A DNA stretch of 64,000 nt from Aureimonas altamirensis (GTDB taxonomy: Bacteria > Pseudomonadota > Alphaproteobacteria > Rhizobiales > Rhizobiaceae), in contig NZ_JAMQCO010000007.1 in NCBI RefSeq assembly GCF_023702225.1, positions 62,001 through 126,000 on the forward strand, read 5' to 3'. This document shows positions 9,283-18,585 of the stretch, piece after piece. Numbering within the stretch: the first letter of the stretch is position 1; each line of letters starts with the position of its first letter. A program made the position numbers and the translations under genes. The notes beneath the pieces are model-generated. The model had not been told where the DNA came from and ran no database searches. It saw only the letters and a program-made list of their open reading frames with translations.

Positions 9283-10473
9283 ATGGCCAAGCAATCCGTC
9301 GTCGTCACCGGCATCGGGCTGGTTTCCTCGCTGGGCGAGGGCGTGGAGTCGCATCTGCGCCAGCTTGCCGGCGCCAGCGCGCCGCAGCCCATCATCGAGG
9401 CCGGCGCATACACGCCGGCGCTCGTCCATCCGCTTCCCTCCATAGACTGGTCGACACAGATCGAGCGCAAGGGCGACCTGCGCCAGATGGAGACCTGGCA
9501 GAAGCTCGGCACGTATACGGCCGGGCTGGCGCTGGACGATGCCGCCATCCCCAAGGACGAAGCCTTTCGCGCAACGATGGACATGATCGTCGCGGCCGGC
9601 GGCGGCGAGCGGGACGAGACCGTCGACGCGCTGGTGATGGCGCGCGCGCGCGGCGTGGAAGACCCACGCGCCGACATCAACGAACTCTTGATGAGCGAAT
9701 TGCGGCCGACGCTGTTTCTGGCGCAATTGTCCAATCTGATGGCGGGCAACATCTCGATCGTCCATAAGGTGACCGGCTCGTCCCGCACCTTCATGGGCGA
9801 GGAAAGCGCCGGCATATCGGCCTTCCATGTGGCGGCGTCCCGCATCGCGGCGGGCCAGAGCCGCATCTGCCTCGTCGGCGGGGCGTTTTCGGCGCAACGC
9901 AAGGATATCCTCGTCAATTACGAGTTGGGCGACTACCTGCTGCACGCGCCCTGGCAGCCGGTCTTCTCGCGCAGCGGCAAGGGCGGCTTCACGCCCGGCG
10001 GAATGGGCGCCTTCCTGGTTCTGGAATCGGCCGAGTCGGCTGCGGAGCGCAACGTTCCGGCCTATGCGAAGCTGGGCTACGTCGCCGGAGATCGCGGTCC
10101 GCGCGACGAAGAAGCGCTCGCTGCCCGCCTGTCGCGCCTGTTGGCCGATAGCGGCGCCGAGGCCCGCGATCTGATGATCCTGTCGGGAGCCACCGGGCTG
10201 CAGCCCATCACGGACGTCGAGCGCCGCACGGTTGCCGCCCGCTATCCGGATGCCGCGCTGCGCGCCTACGGCAATGCCATCGGCCACGGCATGGAAGCGC
10301 AGTTCGGCATGGGGCTGGCACTGGCCGCGGCGGCGCTGTCGCGCGGGGCGATGCCGGCGCCTGCCGATGGCGGTGAAGAGCGCCCGGCAGGTTTCACGCC
10401 CCGGCAGGCCCTCGTGACCACGGTCGGGCATGTTCGCGGCGAAGGTGTCGGCCTTCTCGAGGCGGTAGGTTAA
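9283..10473 (+). CDS. fabF2XL: Ketosynthase-like protein, VLCFA cluster, no active-site Cys (FabF2XL)
   Basis: A 396-residue thiolase-fold protein homologous to FabF ketosynthases by position and by its ends (VVVTGIGLVSSLGEGVE; RGEGVGLLEAVG). The nucleophile-elbow region reads TFMGEESAGISAF, so the catalytic Cys aligns with Glu174. The first catalytic His motif (NAHGT in the partner) is replaced by SGATGLQP. Only the second His region is kept (NAIGHGMEAQ). It therefore resembles a chain-length-factor-type partner more than an active condensing enzyme. It is 3 bp from the active ketosynthase gene, which suggests coupled translation and a heterodimer. Confidence 0.85.
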   Translation: MAKQSVVVTGIGLVSSLGEGVESHLRQLAGASAPQPIIEAGAYTPALVHPLPSIDWSTQIERKGDLRQMETWQKLGTYTAGLALDDAAIPKDEAFRATMDMIVAAGGGERDETVDALVMARARGVEDPRADINELLMSELRPTLFLAQLSNLMAGNISIVHKVTGSSRTFMGEESAGISAFHVAASRIAAGQSRICLVGGAFSAQRKDILVNYELGDYLLHAPWQPVFSRSGKGGFTPGGMGAFLVLESAESAAERNVPAYAKLGYVAGDRGPRDEEALAARLSRLLADSGAEARDLMILSGATGLQPITDVERRTVAARYPDAALRAYGNAIGHGMEAQFGMGLALAAAALSRGAMPAPADGGEERPAGFTPRQALVTTVGHVRGEGVGLLEAVG

Positions 10474-10476
10474 GCC

Positions 10477-11763
10477 ATGAGCGCAGATCTTCTGGACACA
10501 TTCGGACGGCCTGTCGTCGCCATCACCGGCGTCGGCGTCGTCACCTCGCTCGGCCGCGGCGTCGAAGAGAACTGGGCCGCGCTCACAGAGGGGCGTTCCG
10601 GCATTCACCGGATCACCCGCTTTCCCACCGACAATCTGCGCACTACCATCGCAGGCACCGTGGACTTCATGGATGTCGAGCCCTGGAGCGGCATCGACCT
10701 GTCCTACGCGCTGGCCGAGGCGGCCGGAACGGAGGCCATCGAGGGCGCCGGCCTGGACGCGCGCCGCTTCGACGCGCCACTGTTCCTTGCGGCGCCTCCG
10801 ATCGAGCTCGAATGGTCGCAGCGGCTCTATCTCGACAGCCTGCCCGACGCCGTCCTGGAAGAGGCCGGCTACGATCGGCTGATGTTGCTGGCCGCCCGGC
10901 GGCATGCACCGGACATCTACCGTCTCACGCTTTTCGGCGGCATCTCCGAACGCCTGGCCGACAGTTTCGGCACACGCGGACTGCCGGTCACCCTGTCCAC
11001 CGCCTGCGCCTCCGGCGCGACGGCGATCCAGCTCGGCATAGAGGCGATCCGGCGCGGAGAGACCCCGCGCGCGATCGCCATCGGCACGGACGGCTCCGTC
11101 GGCGCGGAAGCGCTGATCCGCTTCTCGCTGCTGTCGGCCCTGACCACGGCGAACGACGCACCCGAAAAGGCGTCCCGCCCCTTCTCGAAAGACAGGAACG
11201 GCTTCGTCATGGCGGAGGGCGCCGGCGCCGTGGTGCTGGAATCGCTGGAAGCGGCCCGTGCCCGCGGCGCCGATATTCTCGGCATCATGCTGGGCCACGG
11301 GGAATCGGCGGACGATTTCCATCGCACCCGGTCCAAGCCCGACGCCACGCCCATCGTAGCCTCCATCCAGCGCGCGCTGGCCGATGCGGGCCTTCGGCCC
11401 GAAGATATCGGCTACATCAACGCGCACGGCACCTCGACGCCGGAAAACGACCGCATGGAATATACGGGCCTGTCGAAGGTATTCGGCGATGCGGTGGCCG
11501 AGACGCCCATCTCTTCCAACAAATCGATGATCGGCCATACGCTGACGGCGGCCGGCGCGATCGAGGCGGTGTTCTCCACGCTGACGCTCGCACGCGGCGT
11601 GCTGCCCCCCACGATCAATTACGACACGCCCGACCCGGCCATTCCGCTCGATACGGTGCCCAATACGGCGCGTACGGCAGAGGCGGCGACCGCCCTTTCC
11701 AACTCGTTCGGGTTCGGCGGCCAGAACGTCAGCCTGGTCGTCGGCCGCGCGCCGCGCGACTGA
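10477..11763 (+). CDS. fabF1XL: Beta-ketoacyl-ACP synthase, VLCFA cluster (FabF1XL)
   Basis: A 428-residue condensing enzyme that elongates the AcpXL-bound acyl chain in the cytoplasm. The Cys-His-His triad is intact: TACASG with Cys177, INAHGTSTP, and SMIGHTLTAAG. The C-terminal NSFGFGGQN loop is also present. It is slightly longer than FabF at the N-terminus. It sits directly after the Cys-less homologue and before the dehydrogenase, all on one transcript. Confidence 0.93.
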   Translation: MSADLLDTFGRPVVAITGVGVVTSLGRGVEENWAALTEGRSGIHRITRFPTDNLRTTIAGTVDFMDVEPWSGIDLSYALAEAAGTEAIEGAGLDARRFDAPLFLAAPPIELEWSQRLYLDSLPDAVLEEAGYDRLMLLAARRHAPDIYRLTLFGGISERLADSFGTRGLPVTLSTACASGATAIQLGIEAIRRGETPRAIAIGTDGSVGAEALIRFSLLSALTTANDAPEKASRPFSKDRNGFVMAEGAGAVVLESLEAARARGADILGIMLGHGESADDFHRTRSKPDATPIVASIQRALADAGLRPEDIGYINAHGTSTPENDRMEYTGLSKVFGDAVAETPISSNKSMIGHTLTAAGAIEAVFSTLTLARGVLPPTINYDTPDPAIPLDTVPNTARTAEAATALSNSFGFGGQNVSLVVGRAPRD

Positions 11764-11797
11764 CCCGCACGACAGCCCCCTGGACGAAGAGATCAAG

Positions 11798-12841
11798 ATG
11801 CGCGCCTTGCAACTCGTCGCGGACCGCGACCTCAAACTGGTCGACCTGCCGCCGCCGCCGCCGCCCGGCCCGGGGGAGGTCACCGTGGCCATCCGCGTCG
11901 TCGCGCTCAATCATATCGATGTCTGGGGCTGGCGCGGCATGGCCTTCGCCAGGCGCAAGCTGCCGCTGACGATCGGCGCCGAGGCCTCCGGCGTCGTGGA
12001 ACGCCTTGGCGAGGGCACGTCCGGGCTCGTTCCCGGCCAGCTTGTATCGATCTATGGCGCGCGCACCTGCGGCCTGTGCCGCCCTTGCCGGGAAGGGCGC
12101 GACAATCTCTGCGAGCATGTCTCCGGCGTCCACGGCTTTCATCTCGACGGGTTCGCGCAGGAGCGCATCAACCTGCCGGCCCGCCTTCTGGTGCCTGCGC
12201 CGCCCCGCTGCGACGCGGTCGGGGCGGCGCTCGCCCCCGTCACCTTCGGCACCGTCGAGCACATGCTCTTCGACAATGCCCGGCTTCAACCCGGCGAGAC
12301 CATCCTGGTTCATGCCGGTGGCTCGGGCATCGGCACAGCCGCCATCCAGCTTGCCAAGCGGCACGGCGCCACGGTCATCACCACGGTGGGCTCGGACGAC
12401 AAGATCGAAAAGGCGCGCGCGCTCGGCGCCGATCACGTGATCAATTATCGCACCGACCGGTTCGAAGGCGTCGTGCGCAAGCTCACGCGGAAGCGCGGCG
12501 TCGACGTGGTCTTCGAACATGTCGGCGCCGACACATGGGCCGGCTCCATGCTGTGCATGAAGCGCGGTGGCCGGCTGGTCACCTGCGGTTCGACTTCGGG
12601 CGTCTCGACGCAGATGAACCTGATGCAGCTATTCCAGCAACAATTGAAGCTGCTGGGCTCTTTCGGCTGCCGGATGGAAAACATGGCCGACGCCATGCAG
12701 AAGATGGCTGAAGGCCGCGTGCATCCGGTAATCGACATGGAAGTCGGCCTCGACGATATCGACCCTGCCCTGAAACGGATGGAGGGGCGGCAGGTCTTCG
12801 GAAAGATCATCCTGCGCATGTCGGACGAGCAGGCCGGATGA
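11798..12841 (+). CDS. Zinc-binding MDR alcohol dehydrogenase-like protein of the VLCFA cluster
   Basis: A 347-residue medium-chain dehydrogenase/reductase. The structural-zinc cysteines are in TCGLCRPCREGRDNLCEHV (residues about 91-109). The Rossmann dinucleotide motif is HAGGSGIGTAAIQLAK (about 170-185). In related clusters this gene is called adh2XL, and its precise step is not established. Its stop overlaps the lpxXL start as ATGA, so translation is coupled. Confidence 0.88.
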   Translation: MRALQLVADRDLKLVDLPPPPPPGPGEVTVAIRVVALNHIDVWGWRGMAFARRKLPLTIGAEASGVVERLGEGTSGLVPGQLVSIYGARTCGLCRPCREGRDNLCEHVSGVHGFHLDGFAQERINLPARLLVPAPPRCDAVGAALAPVTFGTVEHMLFDNARLQPGETILVHAGGSGIGTAAIQLAKRHGATVITTVGSDDKIEKARALGADHVINYRTDRFEGVVRKLTRKRGVDVVFEHVGADTWAGSMLCMKRGGRLVTCGSTSGVSTQMNLMQLFQQQLKLLGSFGCRMENMADAMQKMAEGRVHPVIDMEVGLDDIDPALKRMEGRQVFGKIILRMSDEQAG

Positions 12842-13770
12842 AGCAGGGGTTGCGCCGCCTGCGCCACCGCCTCGGCCTCATCGTCGACTGGGTCGTGGCG
12901 CAGATCGCCTTTTCGCTTCTCGCGGTGCTGAAACGGCTGCCGCCTCACAAGGCGCTGAACTTCGCCGATCGGCTGGCGCGAACGCTTGGCCCGCTGACGC
13001 CCCGCCACAAGCTGGCACTCGACAATCTGAGGCAGGCCTATCCCGAAAAGGATGCGGCCTGGGCGGACCGGACGGCCCGCGCGAACTGGGGGCAGATGGG
13101 GCGGATCGCCGCCGAATATGTCTTCCTGGACCGCCTTTTCGACTATGTGCCCGGCCGGCCCGACGGCGAAGGCCTGATCGACGTGGAAGGGGTTGCGCTC
13201 TTCGAGGAACTGCGGGACCGCAAGGGCCCCTTCATCTTCTTCACGGCGCATATCGGCTGCTTCGAACTGCTGCCCGTCTGCGCGGCAACCTTTGGGCTTG
13301 AGGTCACCGCCCTGTTCCGCCAGCCCAACAACCCCTTCATCGCTGCGCGTGTCCTGAATGCGCGGCGCACCGATGGCGGTCACCTGGTGCCATCCAAGGC
13401 CGGGGCTGCCCGCAACCTTGCCGCCAGGCTGGACGAAGGCCGGGCCGTTGGCATGCTGGTGGACCAGAAGTTTCAGAAAGGAACGCCGGGCCTGTTCTTC
13501 GGCCGACCGTGCCTGACCAACCCGCTTCTGCCCAAATTGGCGCGCCAGTTCGACGCCGAGATTTATCCGGCGCGCTGCATTCGCCTGCCGGAAGGACGCT
13601 ACCGGTTGGAACTCGAGCCGAGGCTGGATCTGCCTCGCACGGAGGACGGCGACGTCGACGTCGCCGCAAGCACGCAATTGCTGAACGACGTCGTCGAGCG
13701 CTGGGTGCGCGAAACTCCGGAACAGTGGATGTGGTTCCACCGGCGCTGGCAGATCGTTAACCGTTCATAG
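12838..13770 (+). CDS. lpxXL: Lipid A very-long-chain acyltransferase LpxXL
   Basis: A 310-residue lysophospholipid-acyltransferase-like protein of the LpxL/HtrB family. It has one N-terminal membrane helix and the catalytic HX4E motif HIGCFE (about residues 138-143). The later motif DQKFQKGTPGLFFGRP is typical of the family. In Rhizobiales the enzyme transfers the C26-C28 acyl chain from AcpXL to lipid A at the inner membrane. It is the last gene of the operon and overlaps the dehydrogenase by 4 bp. Confidence 0.93.
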   Translation: MKQGLRRLRHRLGLIVDWVVAQIAFSLLAVLKRLPPHKALNFADRLARTLGPLTPRHKLALDNLRQAYPEKDAAWADRTARANWGQMGRIAAEYVFLDRLFDYVPGRPDGEGLIDVEGVALFEELRDRKGPFIFFTAHIGCFELLPVCAATFGLEVTALFRQPNNPFIAARVLNARRTDGGHLVPSKAGAARNLAARLDEGRAVGMLVDQKFQKGTPGLFFGRPCLTNPLLPKLARQFDAEIYPARCIRLPEGRYRLELEPRLDLPRTEDGDVDVAASTQLLNDVVERWVRETPEQWMWFHRRWQIVNRS

Positions 13771-13902
13771 AGCATGTCGAAACAGAATCGTCATGCGGGG
13801 CAACCGTCGTTGACCGACGGTGTTTCCCTGCCAGGCGGATTCGGCTCCGCCTCGGGTTCCGGCAATCTCGCGCCGGTTTGCTTTCAGGCAGGAGGCCGTA
13901 CG

Positions 13903-14316
13903 ATGCGTATCCTGATCGTCGAAGATGATGCACTTATCGCCATGGATCTGGAAGATATCGTGCAGGCCCGCACCGGCGCCGAATGCCTGTTCGCCGCGAC
14001 CGTCGACCAGGCGCTGGCACACCTGTCGCGCGGCGTCGACTTTGCCTTGCTGGATGTCAACCTGCGGCCGGCCGGCACCACCTCGCAACCGATCGCCGAG
14101 CGTCTCCAGGCGATGGGAGTGCGGTTTGTCTTCGTAACGGCAAATCCCGATGAGATACCGGCGCACCTGCGGTCGGTGCCGCATGTGCACAAGCCGTTCC
14201 ATCACAGCGAGATCGAAAGGACCCTGCCCCGGACATCGGGTGGGAATGGCGGTCTGCCCCGGTACGCAAGACCTGAAGCCGGGGCATTGGCGACGTTGCC
14301 GCGTCATCAGGCTTAA
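13903..14316 (+). CDS. Single-domain response regulator
   Basis: A 137-residue receiver-domain protein with the full phosphorylation set: acidic pair in ILIVEDD (residues about 7-9), phospho-acceptor Asp in FALLDVN, Thr in VFVTAN, and Lys in HVHKPF. There is no output domain. The C-terminal 30 residues are low complexity. ATG 13903 follows GGAGG and removes an implausible N-terminal extension. No histidine kinase is adjacent. Such proteins often act through protein contacts, for example in the general stress response of Alphaproteobacteria, but no direct link is visible here. Confidence 0.88.
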   Translation: MRILIVEDDALIAMDLEDIVQARTGAECLFAATVDQALAHLSRGVDFALLDVNLRPAGTTSQPIAERLQAMGVRFVFVTANPDEIPAHLRSVPHVHKPFHHSEIERTLPRTSGGNGGLPRYARPEAGALATLPRHQA

Positions 14317-14369
14317 GGCCTAATCACTAAGGTTCGCCTAACGCGCCCGCCCTCTCACTGTAGGCACGC

Positions 14370-14406
14370 AAAATACCTGCGAGCGGCAACCGCTCGCAGG
14401 TATTTT
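14370..14406. terminator. Bidirectional Rho-independent terminator
   Basis: A perfect inverted repeat with 17-bp arms (14370-14386 and 14390-14406) and a 3-nt loop (CAA). The arms are GC-rich inside and have AAAA/TTTT at the outer ends, which gives a U-tract on both strands. It lies between the converging receiver-domain gene and the entericidin-like gene. Confidence 0.85.
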
Positions 14407-14444
14407 CATCAGGCTCGAATATCCGCGCCGTCCGCCAGGGCGGA

Positions 14445-14594
14445 CTAGCGGCGTGCCACGTCGTTAACGGCACCCTCGGTTGCGGAAACGGTATTGCCGA
14501 CATCGCGGCCGACGCCACGCACGGTATTGGCACATGCCGAAAGCGCCATGACAGCGACGAGGCCGAGGGCGATGGTTGCGGTACGACGGGGCAT
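14445..14594 (-). CDS. Entericidin-like small lipoprotein
   Basis: A 49-residue peptide not obvious by length alone. It has a basic start MPRRT, a hydrophobic stretch IALGLVAVMAL, and a lipobox LSAC (Cys20), then a short tail (NTVRGVGRDVGNTVSATEGA) with the Gly/Asn/Thr spacing seen in entericidin EcnA/B-type proteins. Expected to be lipidated and membrane-located. Entericidins are linked to cell-envelope stress or cell death in enterobacteria; that role is not shown for this one. It is a single gene ending at the bidirectional terminator. Confidence 0.75.
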   Translation of the reverse strand: MPRRTATIALGLVAVMALSACANTVRGVGRDVGNTVSATEGAVNDVARR

Positions 14595-14828
14595 CGTGGC
14601 TACTCCAGGTTAAACTGCCTATGCGTGAAAAACGCCGCATGTGGCAATTCGTTCCACCCGTCTTCAAAATTCGATGACAGCGTCTTGAGGCCGAGCCGGC
14701 CTTTGCCGGGAGCGGTCAATTAATCGCCTGCCGGCCTTTCTTCGCATCCGGGCAGACGATAAGACAGGGCGCGCCTTGCCGCGCCGCGGGATAGGACCAA
14801 CCCGAAAACTGGAGGTAGCGAGGAGCCG

Positions 14829-15776
14829 ATGAAGCTTAAGGACTACATCTGGCCGGTCATCGGTCTTGCGGCGGTGATCTTTTCCGGCTGGATCCTGTTT
14901 CATGAAGTGCGGGAACTCTCGCTCGATGCGATCCTCACCAGCTTCCAGGCCATCTCGGCCCGGCAGTGGACGCTCAGCGCCATTGCCGCCATCGTGGCGT
15001 ACACGATGCTTGCCCTGTACGATCAGTTGGCGTTGCGCCATCTGAAGCGCTGGATACCTTTCCGCTTCGTTTTCGCCACCTCGTTCACCACCTATGCGCT
15101 GTCTCACAATATCGGAGCGTCCGTCTTTTCCGGCGCGGTGGTGCGATACAGGGCCTACACGTCCAAGGGGCTCAGCGTTTCCGACGTCGCGCTGCTGATC
15201 GCGTTCTGCTCCTTCACCTTCGCTCTCGGCGTCCTCATCGTCTCGGCGGTGTCGCTGCTTGTCTATCCCGAAGCGGTGAACGGCTATTTCGATGTGTCGC
15301 CCATCGTGCCGCGCAGCATCGCAACTGCGATCCTGCTTCTCGTCGCGCTTTACGTCTTCGGCAGCTTCGCGGGGCTGCGGCCCCTGCGCATCGGCAAGTT
15401 CGAGCTGCATTATCCTGCGCGCGACGTCGTCATGCGCCAGCTGGCCATCGCGCCGGCCGAGATTCTCGCTGCGGCCGCCATCATCTATTTCGCGCTGCCG
15501 CCGGAAAACCATCCCGGCTACATGATGGTCGTCGCCGTCTTCGTGATCTCGTTCTCGCTGGCGCTCATATCCCATGCGCCGGGCGGGCTCGGCGTCCTGG
15601 AAGTGGCTTTCCTGGCCGGCTTCCCCTTCCTGCCGGAAACGGATGTCCTGGCGGCACTGCTGGTATTCCGCATCCTGTATCTGCTCATCCCCTTCGCGAT
15701 GGCGATCGTCATCGTGCTGGGTTTCGAGCAGAGTTCGATCTGGCGTCGCCACAGGCAGGGCACGCCGCGGCGCTGA
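14829..15776 (+). CDS. YbhN/UPF0104-like membrane protein (LPG synthase TM-domain type)
   Basis: A 315-residue protein with about eight membrane segments, matching the lysylphosphatidylglycerol synthase transmembrane family. Markers are YALSHNIGASVFSGAVVRYR and the SHAPGGLGVLEVAFL motif near residue 245. It lacks the C-terminal catalytic domain of MprF, so a lipid-transport or envelope role is more likely than aminoacylation. Its TGA stop directly abuts the stop of the convergent DUF1194 gene. Confidence 0.85.
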   Translation: MKLKDYIWPVIGLAAVIFSGWILFHEVRELSLDAILTSFQAISARQWTLSAIAAIVAYTMLALYDQLALRHLKRWIPFRFVFATSFTTYALSHNIGASVFSGAVVRYRAYTSKGLSVSDVALLIAFCSFTFALGVLIVSAVSLLVYPEAVNGYFDVSPIVPRSIATAILLLVALYVFGSFAGLRPLRIGKFELHYPARDVVMRQLAIAPAEILAAAAIIYFALPPENHPGYMMVVAVFVISFSLALISHAPGGLGVLEVAFLAGFPFLPETDVLAALLVFRILYLLIPFAMAIVIVLGFEQSSIWRRHRQGTPRR

Positions 15777-16619
15777 TCAATTGGGGATGTTCCAGCGCTC
15801 CTGGCGCTGCTGCCACATGCGTTCGCCGATGCGGCAATCGACCGGGGCCTCGCCCGCCTGGACTTGTATGACCGCCTCGCCGCCGGCAGTCTTCGGCCAT
15901 GTGCCCGCAAGCTCCAGGATCAGTTTGCGCCGTATGGCCTCCGGAAACTGCGACCAGTCGTTGACCGGAATCACGAAGGCTCCGGCGCCGCCCGTCACGC
16001 AGGCCGTATAATAGGCATCGAGATCGGCGATCCCGCCCCACGAGAATGCGCCGCCTTCCTCTCCAGACGTCATCAGCGGTAGGCCGTTGATCGTCGCCCC
16101 GCGGGCCACTGCCGCATCCCGCGCCTCGTCGACTGGACGGCCCTGGTTGTTGGGGCCATCGCCCGAGAGGTCGATAACCCGGCGCAATCCGGCAAAGCCA
16201 TTGTCATCGAACAGGGATACGGAAAAATCCAGCGCGGCCGAGATGGATGTGCGTCTTTCGCGGTTCGGTTCTTCCTGCGACAGCCGATAGGCGAACCCGT
16301 CGGCCGCCTCGCGAGAGTCGATCAGCGTCCACGGCACCACGACGGACTGGGTGAAGCTGCCGGCCCATTCGACATAAGTCACCGCGACCCGGCCCCACCC
16401 CCCTTCCAGGATGGCCTTCTGGACCTCCGGGCTTCGAAAGGCGGCGATGTACCCGTCACGCTGGATCGCCTGCTCCGACAGATCCATCGACCAGGACACG
16501 TCCACTGCCAGCACCAGTTCCACGTCGACCTCGACGTCCTGCGCCGCCGCCGGCGCAGCAAGGGAAGCAGCGGCAGCACATAATGCGATGGCAGCGGGAC
16601 TGAACGGTCGGCAGCGCAT
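15777..16619 (-). CDS. DUF1194 (von Willebrand factor A-like) periplasmic protein
   Basis: A 280-residue exported protein with a signal peptide ending APAAAQ, then a vWA-like domain starting VELVLAVDVSWSMD (MIDAS-type DxSxS near residue 35). The DUF1194 landmark VIDLSGDGPNNQGRPV is near residue 140. A metal-dependent protein-binding role is likely from the fold. It precedes the dehydrogenase on another transcript (65-bp gap). Confidence 0.85.
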   Translation of the reverse strand: MRCRPFSPAAIALCAAAASLAAPAAAQDVEVDVELVLAVDVSWSMDLSEQAIQRDGYIAAFRSPEVQKAILEGGWGRVAVTYVEWAGSFTQSVVVPWTLIDSREAADGFAYRLSQEEPNRERRTSISAALDFSVSLFDDNGFAGLRRVIDLSGDGPNNQGRPVDEARDAAVARGATINGLPLMTSGEEGGAFSWGGIADLDAYYTACVTGGAGAFVIPVNDWSQFPEAIRRKLILELAGTWPKTAGGEAVIQVQAGEAPVDCRIGERMWQQRQERWNIPN

Positions 16620-16684
16620 GCACGAAGCGTCCCCCCGCCCGAGGCGGGGGGCAATTCACGAATGCGTGAAAGACGGGCTCGCCC

Positions 16685-18121
16685 TCAGTAGAGGGCGTTG
16701 TGCGTCACGAACTTGGTGGTCAGGTAGGCGTCCATGGATTCCGCCCCGCCTTCCGACCCGTAGCCGGAATCCTTCATGCCGCCGAACGGCGTTTCGGGAA
16801 GCGCGAGGCCCAGATGATTGACCGTCATCATGCCCGCTTCGACGGAATCGGCCAGCATTTCCACCGTCCGCGCAGACCGCGTGAAGGCATAGCTCGCAAG
16901 ACCGAACGGCAGGCGATTGGCTTCCTCGATCACCTCATCCACCCTGGCGAATGGAGTCATCAGCGCCACCGGGCCGAATGGCTCTTCGTTCATGATGCGC
17001 ATCGTCCTGTCGACATTGCGCAGGACGGACGGCTTGTAGAACGACCCCTTGTTGCCGATCCGCTCGCCGCCCAGCGCCAGGTCGGCCCCGTCACGTACCG
17101 CATCGGCAATCAGCTCGTCTACCGCCTGGACCCGCTTCTCGTTGACGAGGGGCCCCATCTGGGTCCCGTCCTCGAGCCCGCTGGCAACCTTCAGTGCCGA
17201 TGCCTTCTCCACGAAGCGGCTGACGAAATCGTCGTAGATCGATTCCTGGATCAGGAAGCGCGTCGGCGATACGCAGACCTGCCCGGCATTGCGATATTTG
17301 GAGCCCACCAGCGTCGCGGCGGCACTGTCCACATCGACATCCTCGAACACCATGACCGGCGCATGGCCGCCCAGTTCCATCGTGGCGCGCTTCATGTGCT
17401 GTCCGGCCAGTGCGGCGAGATGCTTGCCGACCGGCACCGACCCGGTAAAGGACACCTTGCGGATAACCGGGTGGGGCACGAGGTGGCCGGAAATCTCGGC
17501 GGGCGATCCGTAGACGAGTTGCACGACGCCGGCCGGAATACCGGCATCGACGATCGCGCGGATCAGCAGCGCCGGAGAAGCCGGTGTCTCCTCGGCCGCC
17601 TTGACGATGATGCTGCAGCCGGCGGCAAGGGCGGGAGCCACTTTCTTGACGACCTGGCTGACCGGAAAGTTCCACGGGGTAAAGGCGGCCACGGGGCCGA
17701 CCGGCTCGCGCAGGACACGCTGGTTCACGCCATCGGCGCGCGGCGGGATGAGCCGCCCATAGATGCGGCGCGCTTCCTCCGCAGACCATTCCAGCACGTC
17801 GGCGCAGGACAGCACCTCGCCCTGCGCTTCGGCAAGCGGCTTGCCCTGTTCCGTCGTGACGATGCGGGCGATGTCGCCGGCGCGCTCGCGGACGATCTCC
17901 GCTGCACGCCGCAACAGCCGCGAGCGTTCGACGGCAGGCACCTTGCGCCAGGCCCGGAAGGCCGAATCGGCGGTCTCGAGAGCCCTGTCCAGATCGGATG
18001 TCGAGGCCTTGGCCACCGTGCCGACGACTTCGCCGGTTGCAGGGTTGACGACGTCGATCGAGTCGCCACCCTCGCCGTTGACCCATTCGCCGGCGATCAG
18101 AAGCTGCGTATGCGGATACAT
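16685..18121 (-). CDS. NAD(P)-dependent aldehyde dehydrogenase, succinate-semialdehyde type
   Basis: A 478-residue aldehyde dehydrogenase. Catalytic residues are visible: Asn151 in TPWNF, Glu249 in MELGGHAP, Cys283 in [11 protein letters not shown]. The [13 protein letters not shown] segment (91-103) and overall length match the GabD/succinate-semialdehyde dehydrogenase group, which oxidises succinate semialdehyde to succinate. No gabT or transporter gene is adjacent, so the substrate is only inferred from family resemblance; other 4-5 carbon semialdehydes are possible. Confidence 0.88.
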   Translation of the reverse strand: MYPHTQLLIAGEWVNGEGGDSIDVVNPATGEVVGTVAKASTSDLDRALETADSAFRAWRKVPAVERSRLLRRAAEIVRERAGDIARIVTTEQGKPLAEAQGEVLSCADVLEWSAEEARRIYGRLIPPRADGVNQRVLREPVGPVAAFTPWNFPVSQVVKKVAPALAAGCSIIVKAAEETPASPALLIRAIVDAGIPAGVVQLVYGSPAEISGHLVPHPVIRKVSFTGSVPVGKHLAALAGQHMKRATMELGGHAPVMVFEDVDVDSAAATLVGSKYRNAGQVCVSPTRFLIQESIYDDFVSRFVEKASALKVASGLEDGTQMGPLVNEKRVQAVDELIADAVRDGADLALGGERIGNKGSFYKPSVLRNVDRTMRIMNEEPFGPVALMTPFARVDEVIEEANRLPFGLASYAFTRSARTVEMLADSVEAGMMTVNHLGLALPETPFGGMKDSGYGSEGGAESMDAYLTTKFVTHNALY

Positions 18122-18346
18122 CTGGAAACCCCATCAATCTGGCCTGTCGTCAGGCCGTGTCTGGCAGCTTCCATATAGGCACGCACCGCCTCGCATCACA
18201 CCCTTTTCGGCTTCGAACCCGCTATTTCGACGAGGCCCGGGCTGCTTCGTGAAAAAAGTGCGGCGAAGCTCTGGACACCGCCGCCCGCAGCCACTAGAAA
18301 GCCGCTCGTGAGCACGGGCCAACCGGTTCACAGCGCCAAGGCGCTC

Positions 18347-18422
<76 letters not shown>

Positions 18423-18491
18423 AATACCTTCCATGCGATGCTGCATTCTACGCCCGTAAGGGGAGCACTGTTCGCGCGTTCGAACAAAAAA

Positions 18492-18517
18492 AAGCGAACC
18501 GGAGTTCCGGCTCGCTT
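18492..18517. terminator. Terminator at the 3' end of the giant GH18 gene
   Basis: The hairpin pairs AAGCGA-CCGGA with TCCGG-TCGCTT (one opposed A/C mismatch) around a GT loop. On the minus strand it is followed by a run of eight or nine T residues, an excellent intrinsic terminator for the gene ending at 18586. On the plus strand it may also end the tRNA-Lys transcript. Confidence 0.75.
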
Positions 18518-18585
18518 CTTGTCTTTGTCACGGTCTTCGATAGCCGTCGCCCGGCATGCGCTTGGCATGCCGGGCGCCGATCCGC

